Assembly (NCBI RefSeq): GCF_000237925.1
Contig: NW_017386027.1
Span: forward strand, 434,001-498,000
Length of the DNA: 64,000 bases
From: Schistosoma mansoni
Taxonomy: Eukaryota > Platyhelminthes > Trematoda > Strigeidida > Schistosomatidae
Direction of reading: 5' to 3'
A model generated the notes under the pieces. The model saw only the letters and a list, made by a program, of their open reading frames with translations, did no database searches and was not told the DNA's origin. Below are positions 33,191 through 42,751 of this stretch, one piece after another. Positions within the stretch are counted from its first letter, which is position 1. Each line of letters starts with the position of its first letter. The translations under genes and the position numbers were made by a program.

Positions 33191-33424
33191 TTATTTTTCT
33201 TCTCTACAGAAATGTTTTCTATATCATCAGTTGTATATATACTCAAAGTTGATTTATTCAATGATAATATTAGATTTCATAACATGGTTACTATTGGAAC
33301 ATTTTATTATAGGGATCGATAATATTCAAGATTTGTTTATATTATTATAATTTGGTCATAAGTCATTTTAAATAAGAATGAATTAATCAGTTATAATTAG
33401 AAATTAAACTTCTTATTTACAACT

Positions 33425-33675
33425 ATGGTATGTGTTACTGATGTTGATAGATATGAGTAGTATGTATTATCAATCGAAAGTGAAATGTCTGGAAGTAGAA
33501 GGTTAAAAAAATCGAAGGAAAAAGAACAAGAACAGAGAATAATTGGTTAGGAAACGAAAGAACAATGAAGTCTGAAATGAGTGATTGACATTTTACAAAT
33601 GAAGTATTTCTTTAATGTATGGTTCTCAGATTTTACCTAGATATTGTGTAGTTTTGTATTCGAATGCGTTTGGTT
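33425..33675 (+). repeat. Family H dispersed repeat
   Basis: Shares 'gtatggttctcagattttac' and neighbouring words with 5556-5843 and 51365-51630. Directly precedes LINE-R. Confidence 0.35.
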
Positions 33676-33684
33676 GTCTACCAT

Positions 33685-34480
33685 TGGCGGCTTATGCCAA
33701 TCTGGGCGATCTTTGGCGCCTTCGTGATGTTAGTCTGGTTGTAAAAGGTCAGATCTACAACGCTTCGGCGAGAGCAGTTTTGCTCTATGCTTGTGAAACC
33801 TGGCCTCTCCGGGTTGAGGATGTTAGACGTCTCTCTGTGTTCGATCATCGTTGTCTCCGAAGGATTGCTGACATCCAGTGGCAACACTATGTTAGTAATG
33901 CAGAGGTTCGGCATCGTGCGTTCGGGCACAGAGACGATAATTCAATTGGTATCACCATCTTGAAACACCGACTTCGGTGCCTTGGAAATGTTCTACGAAA
34001 GTCATCCGAGAGACTTCCACGTCGTGCATTATTTGCCGACTCTGGGACTGGTTGTAAAAAGCGGAGAGGTGGTCAGTGTATGACATGGTATCGTGGTATG
34101 AAAGAAAGCTGCAAAGGGCTAGCTTCTGTTGGTCCTTCACGACTCCCTGGCTGGGGTCCGAGAGATGGTGCAACACAGTGGCTAGAGACGTTATCAGATA
34201 TGGCTCAGAATAGAAGCCAGCGGTGATCCTGCTGTAACCTTCTTTTACTTTCTTCATAAAGAGTGGTTATAACTTTCCTAACTGAAAGAGTCTTCCAGTT
34301 TTACATTCCAGTTTCCTCCATCATTACTCTTCTCTTTTTTTATATCCTATTTTTTTTCTTTTGTATATATGCATCTTCCCCCTTTCTCTTCCCATTCTCA
34401 TTGTTTTGTGCGGCGCATATGTATCTGGTGCCCCTTTGTACCAATATGTATGTGTTTAAATAAATAAAATAATAATAAAT
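33685..34480 (+). mobile_element. LINE-R (RTE-like) 3' portion with UTR and tail
   Basis: An open frame of about 180 residues starting near YANLGDLWRLRDVSLVVKG holds YACETWPLRVEDVRRLSVFD, HRCLRRIADI and [20 protein letters not shown]. This is the C-terminal region after the RT domain in schistosome RTE-type elements (clade inferred from resemblance). The stop is at 34226. A ~240-bp 3'UTR follows, then GTGCGGCGCATATG and the AATAAA tail that SINE-A copies share. Truncated at 5'. Confidence 0.88.
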
Positions 34481-34505
34481 TGGTGTTCTCGTTCACTATA
34501 ATATG

Positions 34506-34700
34506 AATCGGCCGTACCAGGTCATTTTGGGGCTAAGATGGACAATGGCTAGTATTAGAATCCAGAACACGTGTTTCTTCCTCTTTGGGACTCAACTGAT
34601 GGGTATAGCTGCACCTTAAAGTTGATCTTCACTCTAGAACTCGAACCTAGTACTGTTTGCTTCACACGATATTCACTCAGCTACTGAGTCCTCATGTTCA
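34506..34700 (-). mobile_element. SINE-A 5' scrap next to Sm-alpha-like copy
   Basis: 34506-34532 is the SINE-A 5' end. 34533-34700 is an Sm-alpha-like head ('cagtagctgagtgaatatcg', box B 'aggttcgagttct') with a decayed ribozyme. Confidence 0.6.
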
Positions 34701-34992
34701 AAAATTAATGTATGAATATATTAAATATAATCTATACACACAAATAAAATATACTGGACATTGCTTAAATTGTCGGGAATTGGCGTGTTCGAGTGTTTTT
34801 TGGTCTGATTATCCACAATTATAAGTAGCTAATACTCCCAATCACTATTGCTATAGTTCTAGATGTATATCCAAATGAACTATATAATGAGAACATCACT
34901 GTGGTCTATAAACATAGATAGTAAATACATTACAGTTCTGTTATCATAACAACAGGTAATTGAGACATTTATATGTAGCAGTGTATTTTGTC
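34701..34992. other. No gene or repeat recognised
   Basis: AT-rich spacer. Confidence 0.35.
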
Positions 34993-35335
34993 TACGCAAA
35001 ATAATCAACATTCACTGGCCGGATACTATCAGTAACAACGTTTTATGAGAGAGAAAAAATCAGCTTCCAACTGAAGAGGAAATTAGGAAAAGAGGTTGGA
35101 AGTGGATAGAACATACATTGCGGAAATCACGAGGCAAGCCCTAACTTGGAATCCGGAAGGCAAGCGGAAAAGAGGAAGGACAAAGGACACATTACGTCGG
35201 GAAATAGAAGCAGATATGAAAAGTATGAATCACAACTGGAAAGGAAGGCTCAGGATAGAGTTGGATGGAGAATGCTGATGGGCGGCCTATGCTCCTCGAC
35301 GAGGGGTAACAGGCGTAAGTCAGTAAGTATTTTTG
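34993..35335 (+). mobile_element. LINE-T 3' fragment
   Basis: C-terminal LINE-T words: INIHWPDTIS-like, [19 protein letters not shown], [16 protein letters not shown]. It ends at 'ggcgtaagtcagtaagta'. Frame disturbed by small indels. Confidence 0.88.
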
Positions 35336-35557
35336 TGTAACAATCAATATATTCGGTTATGGGAGGATTCAAAACGAGAATGGAAAATCCAAGGTCATGC
35401 ATTTTCTTTTTAAACAACTATTTTACAAACATTCATAGTAAATGTACAAATTATGAGAATTAATGAGAGAAAAAAATGTAGATAGTAATAAAAAAACTCA
35501 CTACAAAATAAGTCTGTCCTAATTATTTTGAAAGAAATGCTCGAAATATGGTTGACT

Positions 35558-36073
35558 GACCTAAAATGCCCTGTTATGGCCGAGAGTGGGGAGAGTCCAC
35601 TCTCCCTCTCGAAACCCTCTCACATGGCCTCGTGTGCACAGCAACTTTCAGGGAAGTCCTACTCGCTGCCTTCTCGTGGCGGGAGTGTTGTTTACGAAAT
35701 TGAAAGGACGAAAAGCGAATGCCTGGCGCTTTAACCTGGTTCGTGGGTATAGAGCATCTACCTAGAGGAGTTGAAAAACTGATTCCGAATCAAAGGGGCA
35801 CATGAAATCCAAGATCCTTAGGGAACAAATGGTGTGTGAAACTATTTTTCGTCACCGGCTATCATGGGACTGCATTTCCTCACTGTGTTCCACTGTGTTG
35901 TGGATCAGACCTTTGGGTCGAAGGCCCCGGGTGTGGCCCCCCAAGGAAACCGCTTGCTTCAGTTTGGGCACCTGGGCAGTATTACAGCCCTCACACAAAT
36001 CAAATGAGATTTGTGAGGCGCATATATATCTGGTGCCCTCTTGCACCAATATTTATGTGTTTAAATAAATAAT
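35558..36073 (+). mobile_element. Full-length SINE-A with target duplication
   Basis: 516 bp between direct repeats aaatatggttgact (35544-35557) and aaatatgcttgact (36074-36087), one mismatch. With the 41749-42266 copy it fixes the unit at about 517 bp. No box-B-like motif is clear; the 5' 'ggccgagagtgggg' only hints at a box A. Confidence 0.92.
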
Positions 36074-36136
36074 AAATATGCTTGACTATCTCAATAACAG
36101 TTTAAAATATATCATTATAACGCATGTTGTATTACT

Positions 36137-36376
36137 CGAAACCTAACGGTCTCGAGGGGGGAACGCTTAACCTCCAGACCACTGAGCTGGCCGGCATCCA
36201 ACGGTGTTAATGTCTAACTTCAGCTAATCCATGAAATTGAGCGACACATCCAACATTGTCTTCAGTGAGTTACTATCTCACAACAGACGTGGTTTTACTC
36301 CACTGGTCACTGTTTCTCACTAGAACTCCAGGAAATACCTTTTGAAGTCGGTCACTAGTGAGCATGTGTTGATTAA
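36137..36376 (-). mobile_element. HH-SINE leader/head fragment
   Basis: Head ('accactgagctggccggcat' on plus) plus the long leader ('gttgtcttcagtgagtt ... ctcactagaactccagg'). The ribozyme half is absent. Confidence 0.8.
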
Positions 36377-36537
36377 TATCAGAAGGGGTTTTATTGGATA
36401 TTATAGTAATTTTGACAGCTGAGATCATGAGTCGATAGTCGTCCAGTATTTCCAGGTTTTTCATGATAATCTTTCTTCAATTGACTCATGGTCTCAACTA
36501 TTAAAAGTACTATAATATTTACAAAAACCCTTCTGAT
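36377..36537. repeat. Palindrome of two HH-SINE tails
   Basis: Arms 36377-36432 and 36483-36537 are HH-SINE 3' tails pointing outward (atcagaagggg ... cccttctgat). The centre starts near the ribozyme cut site (cgtccagtatttccagg) of the plus copy. Confidence 0.8.
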
Positions 36538-36910
36538 ATAAATCTGAATGTATTGAATTCAACAGTTTGCATAGCAACAGGTTTCTAAATAAAACCAACA
36601 CTCTAAACCATGCCAACAACGACTATGACTAACTCCATTGCCAAAATAAAATTGATCAGATATTTTCTCTACGAAAAAAAATAACTCTCACTGGTTGGTT
36701 AGTCTGTCAAGGTCAATGTATTCTGGACTAACTACGTGTGAACAGAAAGGAATTTAATTTAATATTTTCGATCAATAATTGAAACATTTAGACAAGAACA
36801 AAGTAAGGGTGTTTAAATAATTAGGGGGTTTTCAAGTTAGATACTTATAGTAAGGTTGAAGAAAACTTATGAATTCACATTTCTCAGATCTTGGGATTCA
36901 ACAATAAATC
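36538..36910. other. No gene or repeat recognised
   Basis: AT-rich spacer. Confidence 0.35.
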
Positions 36911-36975
36911 ACTCAGTCAGTCAGTCAGCTACGACGTAGGACCAGGCACATATATGCATCAGTTCAAGTTACCAT
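36911..36975 (-). mobile_element. LINE-Q 3'-end scrap
   Basis: CTGA repeats, then 'ctacgacgtagg' and 'catatatgcatc', as at the end of the 37.3-38.0 kb LINE-Q copy and at 46.3 kb. Confidence 0.75.
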
Positions 36976-37064
36976 AGCTCATTAGTATAATAAGTCTTTT
37001 CATTGGAATCTAAGAGATCAACGGTTCATCAAACATATCATTAAAGTAAGATAAAATGCATTAA

Positions 37065-37161
37065 AACAACTGGAAAGGATTGCTCAGGACAGGGTTGAAT
37101 GGAGAATGCTGGTGGGCGGCCTATGCTCCTCCACAAGAGGTAACAGGTGTAAGTTAGTAAG
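37065..37161 (+). mobile_element. Short LINE-T insert with target duplication
   Basis: 97 bp of LINE-T 3' end between perfect 13-bp repeats taaaatgcattaa (37052-37064 and 37162-37174). Confidence 0.93.
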
Positions 37162-37294
37162 TAAAATGCATTAAGGGGAATCAGATATTTTAAACTACTA
37201 CCCATCATACAATTTTTTTTCACTTTCTCTAGGTAGTACTACTAGAACTGGAAATCTGTGTTGTTAAACCTACATTATTTTTGTATATTTTATT

Positions 37295-38040
37295 CCAACC
37301 AAAGGACGGGTTTACTGTGCAGTAGTTCGTTCCGTCCTATTTTATGGCAGTGAAACATGGCCGATAACAGTAGAGGATATTCGTAGGCTACTAGTATTCG
37401 ATCATAGTTGTCTTCGAAGCATTGCTCGTGTATCCTAGGATCACCGGGTAAGTAATGCAGTTGTTAGGAAACGGATACTAGGTAAGGATGGCAAATCGAT
37501 TGATGAAGTAGTGAAACTTCATCAGTTGAGATGGCTGGGACACGTCTTAAGTATGTCCAACCACCGACTGCCCCGAAGTGCAATGTTTTATGGGGTAGGA
37601 TTAGGTTGGAAAAAAGCTAGGGGCGGCAAGACCAAAACGTGGCAAAATTCCGTGAAGTCGCTGACAAGTGGACTGAGCCATGTTGGTAGGTGTAGACTAC
37701 CTGGTGATGAAGGAAATAGATGGTTAGAGACCTTGAAATACATGGCTCAAAATCGTTTGCAATGGCGAAGGTGTATCCACTCTTTGTGTTCTGCCAAATT
37801 TTAATCTTCTGTATTCTTCATGTCTCTATCATTTTTTCTCGCTATTCAAATTTATTTCACTGTATTATACTCCTTGAATAACATCTTCAAACCCTAATCT
37901 TTCCGACTACTGCTTATACTCTTACTACTTCTACCAGCATGATATTTGAATCGGCAACTGCATCTCTGTGCTAATGTGGTATGGCAACTCGAACTGATGT
38001 ACGTACGTATGGAGTTCTACGTTGTAACTGACTAACTGAT
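37295..38040 (+). mobile_element. LINE-Q 3' portion
   Basis: The C-terminal coding part (VLFYGSETWPITVEDIRRL, LHQLRWLGHVLSMSNHRLPR, RGGKTKTW, LKYMAQNRLQW) ends at the stop at about 37804. A 3'UTR follows to 'tgactaactgat'. One in-frame stop lies upstream in the ETWP-QLRW interval. Related to but distinct from LINE-R. Confidence 0.88.
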
Positions 38041-38639
38041 ATTTTATTCCCCTACTTTAGACTCCTTTGTTTTTCATTGTGTTAACTTACATTCGCTAAT
38101 ATGGAATGTAAGAACTTTCACTAGTGTATATCTCTTTGATTTAATGACTGTCACAAAACTACTTCTTGTTGGAATTACTTTTCATGAAATCAAGATACAC
38201 AGACAATACTACCTTCCCTAATCAATATAGTGAGAGAGTGTAGAGGCTACTGAATATCATGAGAATTTTAGGATGAACCAATTAATGAGAAAAGAGTGGT
38301 AAACTGTGAAGAATGTTGTAAGACTGATGATTACTGATTCAATCTTGATGTGAATACAGGCCGCCCTATCAATATTGGTCAAAAATTGTTGCCTTAGTTG
38401 ATTTTGTGTTATTCAAATACATATCATGTGGCGAAACCATTTGAGAAAAATAAATATTTGTGACAGGTTCTATGTCGCATTCAGCGGTATGCTACCAGTT
38501 CATGTAAAATTTGAAACTAAATAACACATTTGTACTTTGTTATGTATGTCATATCCTTCTTAATGAAGATCGAATTATAATGATCAAGTCGAAATGTAGC
38601 CACGAGTCGAGATGATTTGATATTGTGTGCACCATGTTG
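38041..38639. other. No gene or repeat recognised
   Basis: Nothing identifiable. Confidence 0.3.
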
Positions 38640-38825
38640 AAATGTAAGGTGGTGGTTGTAGGCAGCTGACAGGAAACCCTGGACCTAGGTTTCATCCTAG
38701 TTGGCATTCGCCATCACGGTGAACCTGTAATCCAGAGGGAACCGGTGGTCCCTGATGGACTTGACCTCGTGTTAACCAGCTTCACAGCCAGAGACATTAC
38801 CACTGACCTATCTGGGCCGCGACTA
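38640..38825 (-). mobile_element. Family J tRNA-headed SINE-like repeat
   Basis: On minus, 38818-38795 reads ggcccagataggtcagtggt, a tRNA 5' half with box A. 38773-38757 is a worn box B (gaggtcaagtcc). Downstream 'ctaggatgaaacctaggtcc' resembles a hammerhead 3' half, but the 5' core is not convincing. Confidence 0.6.
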
Positions 38826-39029
38826 AACTCTCGTAAGAATGACCGACACCAATAGACTCAATTTTTTCAGGTGAAATCGGTGAAAACCTATACACTGGTT
38901 CATGTTTACATTCAGATTGCAGGCTCCTATTAAAGATGGGATATAAAAACAAAACTCCACCCGGAGTCCTGCTAGGGTTACCGCTCTCAACAACAGGTTC
39001 CAAGCCTAACAAGATCTACTCAAAGAAGG

Positions 39030-41150
39030 AGAAACTACGATGGGAGACAATTTGAAAAGGATCAAAGAAGCACTAACTTAAACGTGTCACAAGGTTCTAG
39101 GCCGCAAGAAGCATCATCATAAGGAGTGGATCTCCATTGAAATCCTGGACAAGATTCAAGAAAGCAAAAACACGAACACTGTAGTTGACAACATTTGAAC
39201 AAGAACAGTGAAACCAAGGCACAAACAGAAATGAGTAAAGAAGAGCATTAGAACTGACAAGCAGAAATATGCGGAAGACCTCGCAATGAAAGTGGAAAAA
39301 GCAGCATGAAAAGGAAATATGAAACAACTATATGACACAACGAAGAAACTAGCAAGAAAATATAATACACTCTAATGACCAGTCAAGAACAAAGAAGTCT
39401 AGGCAGTCACTAGGAATTAAGAACAGAGGAAAAGGTGAGTAGAGGACTTTGAAGAACTCATGAAAAAACCAGCCTCGGTGGACATCAAGGTAGTACATAA
39501 AGACCTCATAACAGGTGTCACTCCACCAACAATCGGAGAAATAAGCATGGTCATCAGACAAATCAAGAGTAGAAAAGCAACATGACCAGACGACATACCA
39601 GCTGAAGCAGTAAATTCAGACAGAGAAGTAACTGCAAACATGCTCCACATTCTATTCAAAAGGGTTAGGGAGTAAAGACGAGTCCCCATGGACTAGAAAG
39701 ATGGATACCTCATCAAAATAACAAAAGGAAAACTCAGCAATCGCGGGAGTTACAGAGGTATAGCACAACTATTAATACCAGTAAAAATTTCCAACACTGT
39801 TGTCCAACCGAATAAAAAGTTCGATAGACGCCCAACTTCGAGATCGACAGGCTGGACTCTGTAAAAGTCGATCGTGTACCAACGGAATCACGACACCACA
39901 GATCATAGTTGAGCAATCAATTGGATGGAACTCGTCACTATACATCAAATTCACTGACTATGAGAAAGCATTTGGCAACGTGGATAGGATAACTCTATGA
40001 GACTTTGTTTAACAATATATTGTACCTGAGAAAATCGTCATCATAGGGAGTTCACACGACGGACTTCACTGCAAAGTCATGCATGGAAGACAGCTGAAAC
40101 ATACATTCCAAGTGAGCTCTGGTGTCAGACAAGGCTGCTTACTCTTCCTCTTCTGGTGGTTGACTCGGTTATGAAGACCTTCACATTTAAGCGGAATCAC
40201 GGAGTACAATTATTTATTTATTTTATATTCAACACAAATATTGGTACAAGGGAGCACCAGATACATATGCGCCGCACAAATCTCATTCGATTTGTGTGAG
40301 AGCTATGATACTGCCCAGGTGCCCAAACTGAGGCAGGACGGAATACAATGGACAGCTTGGATGCAACTAGACGATTTGGACCTCGCAGATGACCTCGTCC
40401 TTCTGTCTCATACACAAGAATAAATGCAAATGAAAACTACTAGTGTTGCAGCAGTAGGCCTCAACATATACAAGGGAGAAAGCAAGGTCCTCAAGTACAA
40501 CACGGAGAACACCAACCCAATCACACTTGATGGACAAACTCTGGAAGAGGTGGAGAGTTTTACATACCTGGGGGGCATCATTGATGAACAAGGAGGATCT
40601 GATGCAGATGCAAATGCGAGGGTTAGTAAAGTAAGGGCAGTATTCCTACAGTTGAAAAAAACATATGAAACTCAAAACAACTGTCAACTAACATCAAAGT
40701 CAGAATCTTTAATGTGAACGTCAAGACAGTCTTACTGTGCAGAGCTGAAAATTGGAGAACTACTACAACCATCAAAATTATACAAGCATTTATAAACAAT
40801 ATTTTGCACAAGACACTCAATGTCCGTTGACTGGATACCATCAGCAACAACCTACGGTGGGACAGAACGAACCATCTTCCAACTGAAGAGGAAATTAGGA
40901 AAAGACGTTGGAAGTGGATAGGACACATATTACGGAAATCATCAAACTGCATCATGAGGCAAGCGCTAACTTGGAATCATGAAGAGAAACAGAAAAGAGG
41001 AAGGCCGAAGAACACATTGCGCCGAGAATTGAAGGCAGACATGTAAAGGATGAATAGCATCTGGAAAGGATTGCTCAAGACAGAGTTGATTGGAGAACTT
41101 GGTCGACGGCCTATGATCAACAAAGGGTAACAGGAGTAACGAAAAGTGAG
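39030..41150 (+). mobile_element. LINE-T non-LTR retrotransposon, long copy
   Basis: RT motifs lie in order: IRQIKSRKA near 39.55 kb; QAGLCKSRSCTNGITTPQII and FTDYEKAFGNVDR (motif A) near 39.85-39.98 kb; GVRQGCLL (motif B) near 40.12 kb; LADDLVLLSH (motif C) at 40.38-40.41 kb; VESFTYLGGIIDEQGG near 40.56 kb; the RKRRWKW- and RGRPKNT-type C-terminus near 40.9-41.0 kb. The D of motif A in 'KAFD' is G here. Numerous stops and frame shifts, plus a SINE-A insert. Defective. Confidence 0.92.
40211..40339 (-). mobile_element. SINE-A insert inside LINE-T
   Basis: 5'-truncated SINE-A tail (129 bp) between ggagtacaat (40201-40210) and ggaatacaat (40340-40349). The second repeat is the LINE's own sequence, giving a clean nested insertion that is younger than the LINE. 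Confidence 0.92.
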
Positions 41151-41737
41151 TAACAACAAACAACTCGTCCAATGGTGATGGAACAATTCAGTCTACCAGA
41201 CTTAGTCAGTTCCTTGATCAGAGATTCGTCACCAACTTTCAGAAATTCAAGACCTAATTCGTATGGGTTGAATAACTTTAGAACTTTCGCTTCACTATGT
41301 GGACAGTAAGTCATCTTCACAAAGAGTGAAACAATCAGCTTGAAGACGCTAGTTGACGGAATATTTTGAGGCTTCCTCAGAGAGCTTTGTCTAACATTAA
41401 GGGCGTCTTTTAAATATTCAATTTTTAGGATAAATAAAGAATACATAATCATAATCCTGTCACAACAATTGATTTTCAGTAATATCATCAAGAAGTGAAA
41501 CAACTTTATGTTGAATAGAATATATTTCCTATACAGTTTAGACGGGAAGTTTAAATATTATGCATAAGAGATGTAATATCAGTTAAAAACTACATACTAG
41601 TATACTAGCTAATGTAATCAACTAATCGATTGATGGTTCTATCTACTGAAATCAATTCAGTTCATGTATTATTGCCACTAGTAAGTGATCAAAATAACCT
41701 CATCAACCTCAACAACCATCTGACCATTAATAGACAA
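41151..41737. other. No gene or repeat recognised
   Basis: The minus open frame at 41117-41503 overlaps the LINE-T tail and shows no domain. Otherwise AT-rich. Confidence 0.35.
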
Positions 41738-41748
41738 TCTTATTGAAG

Positions 41749-42266
41749 TTTATTTATTTAAACACATAAATATTGGTACAAAGGGGTACCAGATATATAT
41801 GCTCTACACAAATCTCATTTGATTTGTGTGAGGGCTGTGATACTGCCCAGGCGCCCAAACTGAAACAGGTGGTTTTCTTAGAAATCCACACCCGGAGCGT
41901 TTAACCTAAAGGTCTGAAGCACAAGGCAGTGGAGCATCGTGAGGAGATGCAGTCCCATGGTAGCCTGTGACCAATGATTGATTCATACGCCATTTGTTCC
42001 TTCAGGATCCTAGAGCCCATGTGCACCATTGGTTTGGAATCAGGGTTTTCGAACTTCCCTAGGTGGACTTTCTGTGTCCACCAACCCGGTTATAGCGCCG
42101 GACATTCGCTTTTCGTCCTCTCCATTTCGTAAACAACACCCCCGCCACGAGAAGGCAGTGAGTAGGACTTCCCTGGCAAAGGCTGTATACGCGTGGCCAT
42201 GTGAGAGCATTTCGAGAGGGAGAGCGGACCCTCGCCACTCTCAGTTGTACCAGGGCATTTGGGGAC
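41749..42266 (-). mobile_element. Full-length SINE-A with target duplication
   Basis: 518 bp flanked by perfect 11-bp repeats tcttattgaag (41738-41748 and 42267-42277). Lies about 300 bp beyond the CYB5R stop codon. Confidence 0.94.
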
Positions 42267-42391
42267 TCTTATTGAAGACAATTATTCTTATTGATCTAAC
42301 TCATTTGGAAACCGATCTCTTATGGGATATGCATACGATTATGTCAATAATCTATGGTACTTGGTAAAACTCAAAAAACTTTGGGAAAATA

Positions 42392-42397
42392 TTTATT
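42392..42397 (-). terminator. Possible CYB5R polyadenylation signal
   Basis: AATAAA on minus, about 180 nt after the CYB5R stop. It is the nearest canonical hexamer. Inferred from spacing only. Confidence 0.4.
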
Positions 42398-42578
42398 TAA
42401 AACATTTAACAGTTGATATATTGAATGAAGGAAATAAATAGTAATAGTAGTATCTTACCCATGGCAAACTAAAACCCAATGCAATAGGGTTATGTAACTA
42501 TGAAAACTAATGAGAAGTTATAGATAAGATGAACCAATGTAAACCAATGAAATAGATGGACAATAAGTAAATCAAGAT

Positions 42579-42751
42579 TCAAAAGACATGAATCATATTT
42601 TTTGGATAATCTAATTTAGAAAGTGATGGAAGACAAGCAAATTCAATAAATGGTGGCGGACCACAAATTAATGTGATTGTATCATCTTTTGCTGGATAAA
42701 TATGTTCTTGTAATATTTGTTCATTCACATAACCAGTACTGTATGCCCAAC
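42579..42751 (-). CDS. CYB5R1: CYB5R last exon
   Basis: Begins within R250 and runs [11 protein letters not shown] ... [15 protein letters not shown] ... NMIHVF, TGA. The acceptor is ttttttcattatag. CGPPP binds NADH. Confidence 0.94.

Noticed and set aside
28886-34257. Frames MKKVKEGYS... on the strand opposite LINE-R coding
   Set aside because: Antisense shadows of the LINE-R C-terminal frame.
28680-34463. Identical 66-residue hydrophobic frames at 28680-28880 (-) and 34263-34463 (+)
   Set aside because: They translate the LINE-R 3'UTR pyrimidine tract; the identity reflects a young repeat, not a membrane protein.
38757-38818. A functional tRNA gene
   Set aside because: Only box A and a worn box B are present; no acceptor stem closure. 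It is a SINE head.
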